Part shown: positions 12,573 through 24,022 of the stretch, piece by piece
How the letters are laid out: every line of letters begins with the position of its first letter
Position numbering within the stretch: position 1 is the first letter of the stretch
Origin: Calendula officinalis
Lineage: Eukaryota > Streptophyta > Magnoliopsida > Asterales > Asteraceae
Assembly: GCA_963853835.1 (NCBI GenBank)
Contig: OY970820.1
Span: 48,050,907 to 48,114,906, forward strand
DNA length: 64,000 bases
Direction: 5' to 3'
Position numbers and translations under genes: made by a program
Notes under the pieces: generated by a model
Seen by the model: only the letters and a program-made list of their open reading frames with translations
Databases searched by the model: none
Told to the model about the DNA's origin: nothing

Positions 12573-13794
12573 TCAAAACTTCATAAACGAATTACCTGAA
12601 GCGGCTCCACGAGTTTCCTTCACCCGATTCCTGTTGGCGGTTGATGCTGACGTGTCGGTTCTTTTCCTCGGGCACGCACTACTATAGTGTCCCACCTCGT
12701 GACAAGTGTAGCATTCCACACCCTCGAGGTTCCTTACTTTGCAATCCTTTGCTCGGTGCCCTACTCGACCACACTTGAAGCATATAGCCGTATTTGCTTT
12801 ACATTCCCCATGGTGATTCTTCCCACAACTTTGACAACTTCCAACACCGCCGTGCTTTGACGAATTCGGTTTGAACTTTTCTTTCTTCGTTAATCCTAGG
12901 CTACTATCGAGCTTATTTTCTTTCCCTTTCGATGCTGACTCTTGTGCCTTTCGCCGAAAAACCCTCTCAACACCTCGAGCGGTACTAATGGCCTCATCTA
13001 ACGTGGTCGCTCGCTTGACTTCCAATTCAAACTCCGGTGGTAGTCCATTTGCATACCGAACCACCTTCATACGTTCAGGTCGGATAGGACTTGATTACAA
13101 ACGGAAGTAATCCCGTAAACTTTTTGGTGTACTCTTCCACCGACATATTTCCCTTCTTGATGAACATGAACTCTTCTTGTAACTCTTCTAGATCTATCTC
13201 GGGACAAAACTTTTCCTTCAACCTACTCGTGAACTCCTTCCACGACATCTTGTACACCTTCTTTCCCAAAGTCTCATACATGGTATCCCACCATGTCAAC
13301 GCTTCATCCTTCAACTGTCGAGAGGCATAAATGACCATGTCTTTCTTAAAACACTTGCTACTTTCTAGCACTTGCTCGGTTTCCCGAATCCAACGCATCG
13401 TGACCTTCGGTTACGAACTTCCATAATACACACCGGGGTTGCACGTCATGAATGCTTTGTATGTACATCCTTCTCTTTCCTCCGACCCCGAATCGTTGCT
13501 TTCCTCGGTCGATGGCTCCTCAGTACGGGTCTTGCTACCCGAAGACTTACTTCCCACATGGGACTTAGAATTATCATTCTTCTCCTCATTGAACCGGTTT
13601 GTCATGAGCCGGTTCACATCCTCATTCACCACTTCCCTAATTTGGGTAAACAATTTCTGGATAGCTTCCATAGTTACCGGGGTTTGGTTTGCACCCAATC
13701 CAGAACCCTCTCCATTATTACCGGGATGAGTCGGGATTCGATTTGAATCCGTCTCATGATCTCGTGGAATCTCTCCACTTCTTGGGTTCACCAT
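12573..13794 (-). pseudogene. gypsy gag with three zinc knuckles, two coding breaks
   Basis: The minus-strand frame starts at ATG 13794 (MVNPRSGEIPRDHETDSNRI) and carries the retrotransposon Gag domain (RWIRETEQVLESS, DEALTWWDTMYETLG) and then three cysteine motifs between 12836 and 12672: CQSCGKNHHGEC, CFKCGRVGHRAKDC and CYTCHEVGHYSSAC. It would form the element's particle and bind its RNA. Two lesions are visible against the gypsy gag at 54.8-56.5 kb: an in-frame TAA at about 13411 and a one-base insertion near 13072. The frame ends just before the place where the relative continues into its aspartic protease, so the coding part stops cleanly at Gag. Whether ancestors of this copy had pol cannot be read here. 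Confidence 0.8.
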
Positions 13795-14024
13795 TTTCTA
13801 TATCAACATATTAAACCATTAAAATTCAAAGGTTGACTTATTAGTCAAACATAACCCATAAAGCCCAAAACATTATCATCTTTTCTCTTAGGGATCGACC
13901 CTAATATACACATACTTTACGGTCTCAAAAGACTAATCATGGACATCCTATGGAAAACATATGGTCCCACTTAGCATAGCTTAAGACTAGGGAGGTCAAA
14001 CCTACCTAATTCACTTAAACTACA

Positions 14025-14036
14025 GCTCTGATACAA
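14025..14036 (-). other. Primer-binding site, tRNA-Met type
   Basis: On the minus strand TGTATCAGAGC lies four bases past the inner LTR end, one mismatch from the usual TGGTATCAGAGC complementary to initiator tRNA-Met. Confidence 0.65.
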
Positions 14037-14039
14037 AGT

Positions 14040-17000
14040 TGTAACACCTCAATTTTTAAAACACTTTTTAAATCATATTTTTAAATAAAAATATTACAAG
14101 TCCAACGTTCCCAAATCACGGTTTAACAAAAACCAATAAAAGTTTATCAGAGTATTAAAACCGGTGTTACAAATGCAATATCATAACCATAGGATAAACG
14201 GGATCTACCTACGAGCTCCCGAACTAATCAACACTAGGCCACTTCTATCGCGACCCTCTAATCCTTCGATCCAGAACCTGAGTACACAGCCAAAAACAAA
14301 GTAGTACGTGAGACAAAAATAGTCTCGTGAGATACATTGGTTTTCGACCCATTCTCAAAAGATTTATAAAATAATATTTGTAACATTATAAATACTTATC
14401 CTTATCATTTCTTATTAATTCATAATTCATCTTCTATCAATTTAACCGTATAAACTAATAAGCTTACCATGAGCTTACTCATCATCTAATCACATACTTG
14501 TAAGCTATCTCCAAGCTTACACTTTTTGTTATCACATATGCAACGGACCTCTCCGAAGCCAACTCTCCCGATATGAGATGTCATAGGTAAACTATCAAGG
14601 TAATTGGGATCCCCCATCTTACCGAGATTCATAAGCTCTTCCCGTTCCCGGGTCGTCATGCTCACCCAACACTGGGTGTCGTAAACTGTGACATTCTACT
14701 CTTTGCGCAGGGAGGTACCACCCCAAGTAGACGTCTCATGCTCCCCCATTTCTGGGCGGTCTTATTCCGGATATCTCATTAACACTTATGAGCCTCAGCT
14801 CCTTCCATCAAAATATGAGCATTAGCTTCTTTCATCAAATTCATCACTTATTAGAATACACCTATTCTAATTCATCATATTATTCTTTTTACTTATTCAG
14901 TTTCCACTAGTACAAAAATCATCAATCTCCACTACAAAAAACAGTGGCCATACATCATTAGCCACGATTTTATTTTACATCAAAAGCGTAGTCTATTCTC
15001 CCGCGTTTTAATGTGCATATATGGCTACGGTAAATGTTAGTGACCATATCATATGGAAAAGTGTAGTGATAGCATACAATCGTGGCTAATGGTTACCATA
15101 TAGTCATATGCAATTAAAATGACAATAGTTGTAATCCTACTTTTAGAGACACTGTTTATTGTAAATTGTGGCTAATAGTTACCATATAGCCACATATCGT
15201 TATATTGGTGGTGACTAGAAGCCCGATTTTAGACACATAGTTTTATATACAATGTGACTAATCTATTATGTATTGTCACATGTAGTTATGTTGAGGGTGA
15301 CCGTAGAGTTCTTATAGACACATAATGTTTTTGTAATTGTGGCTATAGTTTAACCTATAGCCACATTAAAAAAAAATTAATCCGTGACTTTTGATATCAT
15401 TTGGCCACACTAAAAAAATACCAACATGGTTATTATTTCCTTTTTGACCTGTCAAACCCGATTGGTAATAGTCAAACCCTAGTAAAAAACCGATTTAAAC
15501 CATTAAATTGTCGGCCAAATAATTGCACTACACCGAGCCGTAAGTCAAATGGCCACACAACGTGAATGGCATAAGCGGCTCAATCTTTGATTGCTTCAAT
15601 ATAGTTGGTGAACACTTCTTTTTATAGTGAAACTAATTCCCCAACTTTCATACAAATAGCAATGTGGGATAACATTTGGCCACATTTAAACCAATTAAAG
15701 TGACAATTGGTTGCTTTTAGACACATAATCAATTTAACTGTAGTCGTAATCTTGGTATAGCCACATGAAAAATTGAGTGACTATTTTTTGTCCTATAGCC
15801 ACATGACACACAATAATGATCGTGGTTATATACTAACTTTCAACAACAACGACTTCATGTGCCTAATAAACACATATGCCCACAAATACTAGTATCACAC
15901 TTAATCATGGCTATTGTTTTCCCTGTAGCCACATAAGTCGTTATCACATATATGTGACCCTTGATAATATTTAGCCATATTTAACATTATTAACGTGACA
16001 ATTTGCTACTTGTAGACACTCATTTATATACGATTAAATGGCGATTATAAACTAATTTTAGAGACACAATTTTAATTTTACCTTTACCATTGTTATTATT
16101 TAGGTTATGGCCACACACAATTTTAGTTTTATCTTGATTTGATTTAAGGTATGGCAAATATCCATCATATAGCCACGCACACAAATAAATTTTTGAGTCA
16201 CTATTGTTTATTGTATAGCCACATAACACACACAATAATGACCGTGGTTGTATATTTCTTTCAACAACAATGAATTTCATGTGGCAAATGAATACCAATT
16301 TTTGGACACACGAGTAGTTGATTCATGTGGCTAAATATGTGTCTTTCGCCTCACGTATAAACTGTCACAAAATAATGTCACGTTTTAAAAAAGAATTATG
16401 GCGAAAAATGTGACATAAGGCCACGCTACATGACTGTGGCTAGCAATGGACATGTTTATCATGTTAAATTGTGGCTAAAGTGTTCAAATCTAATTTGCAA
16501 TTGCCACGGTAATTTAGTTAAAATGTGGCAAAAACAATATTAGAACATTATTTGAGATATTTAGCCACACGAACATGTTAACCTGTGGCGAGGTTGTCTA
16601 AAAAAACCGTGGCTAAAAGTAATTTTTGTACTAGTGTTCAATCTCGACTTTACCAAGTCCTTTACTAATTTAAACGTATTTATCGTTTATGAAAATCATA
16701 TTACTTTGACTCTTCTTTGACTAGGATACATGTTTATTACTAGCCACTCTATACTCATTCTCTTAGTAATTTGATAACTACTTTTATTAATATAGTATAC
16801 TAACCGATACTTATTACTTAAAAAATCATTGTCTCAAGCCTTATTAATACATACTATTAATAAATCGATTATCAAGCTCTTTTAAGCCATTATCTCTATT
16901 CATACATCTTATTTATAAAAACTCATTAATTACTTTTTTATCATCAAAATCTCTTTCAAAATCATTAATCATTTAGACATACTCAAATAGCCCATTACTA

Positions 17001-17823
17001 GCACTTTCTCAACATATCATTCTTTTCTTTATTAAAAACGTTATTAATAAAGACTCTTAAAACATCATAGTTTCCAAAAATCATTTGCTATGTACTCAGT
17101 AAAAGTCTCATGTACTCACCTGAGCCAAGCTAACTTCAAATCGTGTCTAATAGCACGAATCCTTGCTTTCCAACTTGTGAAATGTCACCAAACTTTAGGT
17201 CTTCTTGACCTACCATCAATATCATCACAATAACTAGTTATTATCCATAACTAATCACTAATCAATCCATATTCACATTCCTAACCACCAAGTTCATCCA
17301 ACTTGGTGGAATCTCGAACCCTAGTTCAAGATTTCCATCAATAAACCCAAATCCAACTTGTACACATCAATTACAAGCTTACAATGAGTGTTCTACACCC
17401 AAGATTAGTCATCTTCCCCAAAGATAACTTGGTAGGTTATCCAAACCACCATTTTTCCCCAAAGAAAGTTCATAACTAGCTAGATAACACCAACAATTAA
17501 GAAATCTTACCTTTGATGTTAGAATCTCCAAAGATAATGAAGATTTGAGATAGGAATCACCAAAATCGCCACTTCTCTCTCTAGAATCGGCTGCAAGAGT
17601 TTTGGGGGTGAAAATGAGCAAACCCTAGCTTTTTCCCGTTTTTATTCAGCTCGTCAATAGTTCGCGTTCGCGAACACAAGTTCGCATCGGGAACTTCCCG
17701 TGTCATGTGCCCTTCGCGATTGCTAACTGGTCGTGAACTCCAAAGATCAAAACCCAATTTCCCTGATTGGTGTTCACGAACGTGAACAATAGTTCACGCC
17801 GTGAACTCTCTGGTGCAGCAAGG
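14040..17823 (-). repeat. 5' LTR of gag-only gypsy, interrupted and truncated
   Basis: Pairs with 8511-10716. Homology is broken at 14905-16636 by a CACTA element and ends at 17823, where the first LTR goes on for about 145 bases more to its terminal CA. The lost part includes the LTR outer end. Confidence 0.85.
14905..16636. mobile_element. Non-autonomous CACTA element, complete
   Basis: 1,732 bp. The left end is CACTAGTACAAAAAT and the right end ATTTTTGTACTAGTG, a perfect 15-bp terminal inverted repeat starting CACTA. Flanks show a TTC duplication (14902-14904 and 16637-16639), and the sister LTR at 9373 gives the empty site AGTTTCAATC. Inside, GTGGCTA/TAGCCAC words recur on both strands, denser towards the ends, as subterminal transposase-binding repeats of this superfamily do. 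There is no transposase; the 92-codon minus-strand frame at 16020-16298 lacks motifs. Confidence 0.9.
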
Positions 17824-17829
17824 TTAGTG

Positions 17830-17948
17830 GAAAATTGGTTTGTAAGACTTAAGTTTTATTTAAATCATATTTTTGGGATACTTGATTTGTAAGACTTAAG
17901 TTTTATAATTTAAAAGTTTTAAATTGGTTGGAAAATTGGTGTGTTACA
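17830..17948 (-). mobile_element. Fragment of gypsy LTR (family of 43768-58551)
   Basis: The plus strand ends AAATTGGTTGGAAAATTGGTGTGTTACA, the reverse of the first ~100 bases of the gypsy LTRs at 43768 and 56774 (which start TGTAACACACCAATTTTTC). A small internal repeat of TTGTAAGACTTAAGTTTTAT is present twice. A 3'-end scrap of a Stowaway-like repeat (TTTTTGTGGGACGAAGGAAG) follows at 17970-17990. Confidence 0.55.
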
Positions 17949-18006
17949 CAGAAATAAGTTCTTTTTGTGGGACGAAGGAAGTAATCTGTAACACAGTGTT
18001 ATAGTA

Positions 18007-18318
18007 CTTCCTCCGTATCAAAATAAGTGACACAAATTTGCTTACACGTTTTTGAGGTAAAAGATTAAAGTAGAGGTTAAAATAGATTAAAGTACATAGT
18101 TAGTTGAAAATGAGTCCCACTTTTCTTGAATAAAGTGATAATAATGAGTTTTAAAAGTAAAAGTAATGGTATAAGGGTAACTTCACTTTATTAAAGTGGA
18201 TAGTTAGTGGGTATGACTCCCACTATTTTTACCAAATAAGGAATGTTTTTCAAAGTGCGTCACTTATTTTGATACACCCAAAATAAAAAGTGTATCACTC
18301 ATTTTGATACGGAAGGAG
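18007..18318. mobile_element. Stowaway-type MITE
   Basis: 312 bp with ends CTTCCTCCGTATCAAAATAA and TCATTTTGATACGGAAGGAG, flanked by TA at 18005-18006 and 18319-18320. The Stowaway/Tc1-mariner group has a CTCCCTCCGT-like end and a TA target duplication, which fits. No coding capacity. Confidence 0.85.
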
Positions 18319-19204
18319 TATATATAATAAATTATGGTTTTAACTCTGCCCACTCTGTCCGTAATTAGATATGACCATCACCAAACCCGATCATATTACA
18401 GCTCCCCATCCGAAACCCCACGAATCCGCAATGGACTTAGGATGAGACAATTGGTGTGGCAGGCCATAATCCGTATCCAGATTCTAGTAATCAATTGGAT
18501 TAGCTTTGATCAAACCCAAAATGAGAAGTGATTACTTTGCATTTCATATTTCATATTTACAATCAAACAAACAACTAAATTATTTATACACTTTCTCTAA
18601 TTGAGATTTAGTTTAAAAAATAATTTTTCACAAACATAAATGATATTATCATTTGGTCCTACTAATAGTCCTACTCACTTGATATGATGACATGTGTACT
18701 TCACTAATTTTCTCTCATAATATTATCTCTTGATTATAACACATGTCTTCATCTAATGAGTATGACTAAATATCATTACTCTTTCTCAAATTCAAGGCTT
18801 TTACTTTAAAATGCTATTGAATAAAATACCCACTATCTCAATCTAAAGTAAGATTAAGATATTTTGGTGGTTGTTTGGTTCGCAGAATGATTTCATTGTT
18901 AAGGAATTGGAATCCATAAATTTGAATTGAAACTCGAAAGTTGTTTTATTGGCAGTATTGGAACTGTAACTAATTACATATTCTGTTTCGTTTGCTGAAT
19001 ATGGAATTGGAATCGATGTGCCTTTCTATTTTTTTCTGCTTAATTTTACTTTATTTTGAAATTTATATGGTGATAGCGGCGGTAGTGAATAGTGATAGTG
19101 GCGGTGGAATATAATGATGATGTTCGTGGTGATAGTGGTGATATGGGTGGGTGGTTGATGAATGATGATGGTGCCAGTTGGTGATGGTGATGGTGGGTAG
19201 TGGT
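18319..19204. other. Intergenic, no gene seen
   Basis: AT-rich with no motif-bearing frame. From about 19070 to 19203 there is a G/T-rich stretch built from GTGATAGTGG and GATGGTG words, an imperfect simple repeat. Confidence 0.5.
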
Positions 19205-19632
19205 GTAATCGAGTCGAGACAGCTCGTGAGTTACTCAAGACCGACTCGAAAAATACTCGGAATCGACTCGTTGTGAACCGAGTCGAGCTCGAGCTACTCG
19301 AGTAAGTCTTCGAGTCGAGTTCGAGTTTCAAAATACACAGCTCGCTAGGCTCGCATGCCTTATCGAGCTTTTATTTAATTACATTTTTACCCTTTTCCAT
19401 ATACATAATTACCGTTTTACCCTTTTCCCTGTACATATTTACAACAAAAACATGAATTTAAAAAAAATAAAAAATTTCGAGCCGAGTCGAGTCGAGCTCG
19501 AGAGTATCGATACTTTCACCGAGTCGAGTTCAAGCTTAAAAATAGAAGCTCGTCGAGTATCGAGTCGAGTTTCGAGCTCAAGTTTTAGTTGTCGAGTCGA
19601 GCTCGAGCTTGGCAGAACTCGACTCGACTCGT
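19205..19632. repeat. GAGTCGAG/CTCGACTC-rich repeat, probable DNA-element
   Basis: Both sides are packed with GAGTCGAG, GAGCTCGAG and CTCGACTC words, with an AT-rich centre around 19370-19480. This is the same layout as the two hAT-type MITE families in the window, with another word. Clean inverted termini and a target duplication could not be fixed, so the class is inferred only. Frames at 19026-19331, 19439-19654 and 19452-19664 are low-complexity by-products. Confidence 0.45.
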
Positions 19633-19799
19633 TTATTGGTGGGGGTTGTAGCAAACACTTTTGATCAAAGGAAGAATCAATTCGACTAATTCGGCAATTC
19701 CATTCTATGTGAAAAAGTAATGAAATTTGTGGAAAAGTAATGAAATTTCGGTAGAATGGACCGGTGGATTAACTCGTTGGAAAGGCCCAACACTGATAC

Positions 19800-20339
19800 T
19801 ATGAACGAAACGAATTCACTACCCAACATTTCAACCGCCCCTCACTGATCGCATTCTCCCCCTCGCCTGCGATTTCTCCCGTCACCGTCCGCCGCCGCCG
19901 CCGTCGACTTCTCCACCTCAACAGTCGTCGTCATCGTCGTTTCCTCCTTACCGTTTGTCGCCGTAAACTGCTGTGCTGTGACCGGCCACAGGCGAACGTG
20001 TCAAGGGAATGCCGGCGAGCCTCCTCTCCAGATTGGGTTTCCAAAATACAGTCGAGTTGAGGTATTTACTTAATTAAATTGTAGCTAGTTAAGTTAGGTT
20101 ATCTTGCAGCTGTTAATATTTAGAAATGAAATTTAACTATAATTTTTCATAGGTAATCCGGTTGACTAACTCAGACTTTTGATGTTCGTTCGAGGCCCGT
20201 TTCCCCTGCTTCTATCCCCTTGCCCCAATTTGTGCTTGCATTTCTGACCTTAATCCATCACACATTAATTAATTTTGATTTTGGACGAAAATGCTCAGTA
20301 TTTCGTGCTCAAATCTTCAAAACCCTAGCTGATACCGTT
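19800..20339 (+). promoter_or_regulatory. Probable 5' UTR of the PPR gene, with possible intron 20062-20152
   Basis: CCG-repeat-rich sequence at 19880-19920 and pyrimidine-rich stretches are typical of a plant transcript leader. A GT donor at 20062 (GTTGAG|GTATTTAC) and an AG acceptor at 20151-20152 (TTTTTCATAG) could excise a 91-base intron; another acceptor exists at 20108-20109. I see no clear TATA box. Inference only. Confidence 0.4.
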
Positions 20340-22292
20340 ATGCACATCAATGCTACAATCATTACTTCCATCAGGAAACAACTTTTTTCAAAACATTTCT
20401 CCCAAATTCAATACTTTTCGGTCATCAACACAAAAAAAGCACCCGAAAACGAGTACGAACCGGAAATCAAACCACCAATTCATGAAGAAATCTTCAAATC
20501 AGGTCAGAAATCGGGTTCCTTTAAAGTGGGCGATTCCACTTTTTACTCCCTCATTGAAAACTTTGCAAAAACAGGAGATTTATTATCCTTGGAAAAAGTT
20601 TTTAATCAAATGAAACGTGAAAGAAGAGTATTCATAGAGAAGAATTTTATATTAACATTCAAAGCTTACGGGAAATCAAAAAACCCTAAAAAAGCGCTCG
20701 AATTGTTCGATAAAATGTGGGTTGAGTACCAATGCAGACCAACTGTTCGATCATTTAACTCAGTGATTAATGTAGTCATACAACACGGTTTGTTCAACAA
20801 AGCCCTAGAGTTTTACTCATCTGTTATTATCCAACAAAAACAAATTTCACCAAATGTGTTAACATACAACCTGATTATTAAAGTATTTTGTAAATTAGGA
20901 TTAATCGATAAAGCTATCGAAACATTTCAGGAAATGCCAATAAAAAAATGCACGCCCGATGTGTTCACTTATTGTACTTTAATGGACGGATTATGCAAAG
21001 AAAATCGGATCGATGAAGCAGTTTGTCTGTTGGATGAAATGCAAATTGAGGGATGTTTTCCGAGTGCTGTAACGTTTAATATTTTAATTAACGGATTATG
21101 CAAAAAAGGTGACATGGCACGTGCTGCAAAAGTGGTGGATAATATGTTTTTAAAAGGGTGTGTGCCAAATGAAGTAACGTATAATACACTTATACACGGT
21201 TTATGTCTAAAGGGGAAGTTAGATAAAGCGGTTAGTCTGTTAAATAGGATGGTTAGTAATAAATGTGTTCCTAACGATGTTACTTATGGTACGATTATAA
21301 ACGGGCTAGTAAAAAACGGGCGGGCGGTTGATGGTGTGTCGGTTTTAATCTCAATGGTGGAAAGAGGACGTTCCGGAAACGAGTTTATATATTCGACGGT
21401 TATAAACGGGCTTTTTAAAGAGAAAAAGCCCGAACAAGCTTTAAAAATATGGGATGATATGATAAATTACGGGCTTAAACCGAACGTTGTACTTTATAGT
21501 ACTTTGATAGACGGGTTATGTCGGGAAATGAAACCGAATGAAGCTAACGATGTCTTAATTAAAATGGAGAAAACGGGTTGTAAGCCGAATGCGTTTATTT
21601 ATAGCTCGTTAATGAAGGGCTATTTTAACACGGGTGAAACCGAAAAAGCTCTCGAGATTTGGAAAACGGTTAAAACGGTTAAAAGTGACGATTTTGTGGG
21701 AAATGAAGTTTGTTATAGTGTAGTGATTCACGGGCTATGTGGTAACGGGAAGTTAAAAGAAGCTATAACGGTTTGGGATGATGTTATATCAAAAGGGTAT
21801 AAACCCGATGTCATTGCTTACACTTCGTTAATTCACGGGTTATGTAACAACGGGTCGGTTGAAGACGGGTTGAAACTTTTTAACCAAATGTTATGTTCGG
21901 GTTCGGGGTGTGAACCCGATATTGTTACTTACAATATACTATTTAACGGTTTGTGTAAAAGCGGTTGTGTTTCGCAAGCGGTTGATTTGTTAAATGGTAT
22001 GTTGGACCGCGGGTGTGATCCGGATTTGGTTACTTGTAATGTTTTTTTGAAAACGTTAAAAGAAGAAGTGCAAAATGGGGGTGGGTTTCTTGAAGAGCTT
22101 GTGGTTCGGCTTTGTAAGAGGAAACGGGTTTTGGGAGCGTGTAAGATTGTTGAAGTGATGATTCACAAGTTTTTTGTACCGAAAGTGTCCACGTGGGAAA
22201 TTGTTGTTGGAGAAGTTTGTAAACCGAAAAAGATTCGGGCTGCTATTGATAGATGTTGGTATAATTTATATGTTCACAAACGTGACTGCTAA
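20340..22292 (+). CDS. EMB1025: P-class PPR protein, EMB1025 (At4g20090)-like
   Basis: 650 residues, uninterrupted. PPR proteins are RNA-binding helical-repeat proteins that act on organelle transcripts. The protein is a run of about 15 repeats of ~35 residues from about residue 60 to 600, for example VTYNTLIHGLCLKGKLDKA, of the plain P class: no E, DYW or SMR tail is visible. The ending (CKPKKIRAAIDRCW) and the repeat core are very like my memory of Arabidopsis At4g20090/EMB1025, whose loss is embryo-lethal. The start is the ATG at 20340; an open frame extends upstream to 20220 but without ATG. The first 30 residues (HINATIITSIRKQLFSKHF) are basic and Ser-rich, free of acids, which suits a mitochondrial targeting sequence. 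It is intronless in its coding part, as most PPR genes are, and convergent with the proteasome gene 980 bp away. A specific RNA target cannot be read. Confidence 0.9.
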   Translation: MHINATIITSIRKQLFSKHFSQIQYFSVINTKKAPENEYEPEIKPPIHEEIFKSGQKSGSFKVGDSTFYSLIENFAKTGDLLSLEKVFNQMKRERRVFIEKNFILTFKAYGKSKNPKKALELFDKMWVEYQCRPTVRSFNSVINVVIQHGLFNKALEFYSSVIIQQKQISPNVLTYNLIIKVFCKLGLIDKAIETFQEMPIKKCTPDVFTYCTLMDGLCKENRIDEAVCLLDEMQIEGCFPSAVTFNILINGLCKKGDMARAAKVVDNMFLKGCVPNEVTYNTLIHGLCLKGKLDKAVSLLNRMVSNKCVPNDVTYGTIINGLVKNGRAVDGVSVLISMVERGRSGNEFIYSTVINGLFKEKKPEQALKIWDDMINYGLKPNVVLYSTLIDGLCREMKPNEANDVLIKMEKTGCKPNAFIYSSLMKGYFNTGETEKALEIWKTVKTVKSDDFVGNEVCYSVVIHGLCGNGKLKEAITVWDDVISKGYKPDVIAYTSLIHGLCNNGSVEDGLKLFNQMLCSGSGCEPDIVTYNILFNGLCKSGCVSQAVDLLNGMLDRGCDPDLVTCNVFLKTLKEEVQNGGGFLEELVVRLCKRKRVLGACKIVEVMIHKFFVPKVSTWEIVVGEVCKPKKIRAAIDRCWYNLYVHKRDC

Positions 22293-23272
22293 TTTTGTTT
22301 TGCTTAGTTTCTTTTGTTTCTTGTGTTATACATCATATTGAATGATAATTGTTGTAAAATATAGCTGCAAAGATTCAATACGGACCATTTAATTTTCATG
22401 TCATAACGAGTAATATTTGGTATGAGTCTGTTCGGGTTGAACAGAAACGCCTTTGTTGTAGTATCCTGTTTTATACCATTTGGATGGGTTAGGCGGGTTT
22501 CAGGTTATTAATCAGCTTTGTACGGTATTTATTTCATCAAAATACCCAACTAAATAAGCTTTTGGGTTAATCGGGTTTGGTTAAAACATATCAGTGGATT
22601 TGGATTTTACAATATTAAGAATTTGAGGAACAACATAAATAATTTTTTAAATAATTTCTGTAATTTACTTTAAACTTTAATATCATATTTATAACATTAA
22701 TAAATTCACACAATATATTGTTTTGCAGTTTTTAATGATTAAAAGTTCTAAATTTTAATCCCATAGGTAATTGAATATATTCTAATCCAGAGAATAATGG
22801 TAAATTTAAATACCAAATACCTGAAGAGAAAACTACTTCTTTCAAGTTTCAATCTTCCATTTCAAGCATAAATTAAGAGTCGGTAAAATGAATGGATCAT
22901 GACGTTGGATAACAAATATATTTAGACTAGTTTCCAAAAATTATGTTAAACAAAAACATAACACGGTTCAGAAACCAAATGAACACCGATAAAAGCGAAA
23001 CTGATGACCGAAACTGAAAATAATGAATTTTCAAAACCAAAAATCGATTATATATTTAAAATGATGAATTTTCAAAACCAATGTTTTCTGTTTCAATTGA
23101 TTTTTGGTTCTGTTCTTCGGTCCAAATGAAAGCATTATCAAATAAAACAAACATACGATGTTGCATTCACTAATTCACCATCACAAGATTATTAAGACAA
23201 TTCATGTTCTTTCAACACTGAAATCATAACCGTACATAACAAAATACATCAACCGAATTAAAAACAAATGAC
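22293..23272. other. Convergent intergenic region between PPR and PAC1
   Basis: Holds both 3' UTRs. No gene seen. The 18-base word ATGAATTTTCAAAACCAA occurs twice (23023-23040 and 23064-23081) in a stretch with ACCGAAAC and GGTTTTG-like words, perhaps a decayed MITE. Confidence 0.45.
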
Positions 23273-24022
23273 TCAAGTCTCAAGAGGAGGCTGAGTCACA
23301 CCATACTTAACCAACATCTTACCCAAAGCATCCGGCGAACAAACCTGGTACTTAACCTTCCCCGAACCAGACAAAAACACTTCCGCCAATTCAAGTTTAT
23401 CAGAAGTCAAACTAGTACTATCCATAGTCTTACTCAAAACCTTAAGCGCCAGCTGTACAGCTTCCTCCCGACTAATATCCTCCTTATAATCCTGTTTCAG
23501 CATCGACTGAGCCGCCTGATTATTAGCACCAACAGCCGCCGCCTTCCACCCGCCATAGTTCCCACTCGGGTCACTCATGTACAGCTGGAACCCATAATTC
23601 TTATCCCACCCCGCAAACAGAAACGACACCCCAAATGGGCGCAACCCACCGAACTGGGTGTACCCTTGTTTGGTGTCACACAGTGATTGGACCAGCTGTT
23701 CAACGGGCATTGGCTCTTGGTATGAGAAGGTGTACCTTTGGGCTTGCACGCGGGCGGTGTTGATTAGGATGTTTGCATCTGACATTATTCCGGCTACTGC
23801 ACATGCCACGTGGTCGTCGATTTTGTACATTTTTTCGGTTGATGTTGAGGTTTGGAGGAGCTTTGATGTGACTTTTTTCTCGCCGATTAGGACTACACCG
23901 TCTTTGGATAATATCCCGATTGCGGATCCCGCGTTTCCTATGGCTTCCATTGCGTATTCCACTTGGTATAGACGGCCTTCTGGAGAGAAGATCGTTGTAC
24001 GGCTGTCATATCGTCTTGACAT
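23273..24022 (-). CDS. PAC1: 20S proteasome subunit alpha type-4
   Basis: 249 residues, one uninterrupted coding exon. It encodes an outer-ring alpha subunit of the 20S core particle, which gates and scaffolds the chamber that degrades ubiquitinated proteins in cytosol and nucleus. The start MSRRYDSRTTIFSPEGRLYQ matches the N-terminal proteasome alpha signature (YDSRTTIFSPEGRLYQVEYA region, residues 5-24), followed by AIG..GSAIGI and the NTN-hydrolase fold with RPFGVSFLFAGWD near residue 127. Alpha subunits have no catalytic Thr, as here. Length is that of plant PAC1 (about 250). The ATG is directly preceded by a splice acceptor (ACAACAG), so the first intron is in the 5' UTR. In most genomes this is a constitutively expressed single- or two-copy gene; no regulator site was found. 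Base use is normal for a host gene, unlike the surrounding elements. Confidence 0.97.
   Translation of the reverse strand: MSRRYDSRTTIFSPEGRLYQVEYAMEAIGNAGSAIGILSKDGVVLIGEKKVTSKLLQTSTSTEKMYKIDDHVACAVAGIMSDANILINTARVQAQRYTFSYQEPMPVEQLVQSLCDTKQGYTQFGGLRPFGVSFLFAGWDKNYGFQLYMSDPSGNYGGWKAAAVGANNQAAQSMLKQDYKEDISREEAVQLALKVLSKTMDSTSLTSDKLELAEVFLSGSGKVKYQVCSPDALGKMLVKYGVTQPPLET

Larger units (their letters stand above)
8511..17823 (-). mobile_element. Gag-only Ty3/gypsy element (TR-GAG-like), minus strand
   Basis: Two LTRs (8511-10716 and 14040-17823, the latter enlarged by a CACTA insertion and cut at its outer end) flank 3.3 kb that encodes only gag. On the minus strand: primer-binding site at 14036-14025, gag 13794-12573, about 1.85 kb of non-coding DNA, then a purine-rich tract and the 3' LTR. 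No protease, RT, RNase H or integrase was recognised. The gag relates closely to that of the gypsy element at 43768-58551, but LTR sequences differ. The outer end of the 5' LTR is lost at 17823, so no target duplication can be read. Confidence 0.8.

Noticed and set aside
13372..13746. Plus-strand frames opposite gypsy gag (13372-13746, 13439-13729)
   Set aside because: Antisense shadows of the gag on the minus strand.
20220..20339. Upstream 40-codon extension of the PPR protein
   Set aside because: Open but without ATG; the ATG at 20340 gives a plausible targeting sequence.
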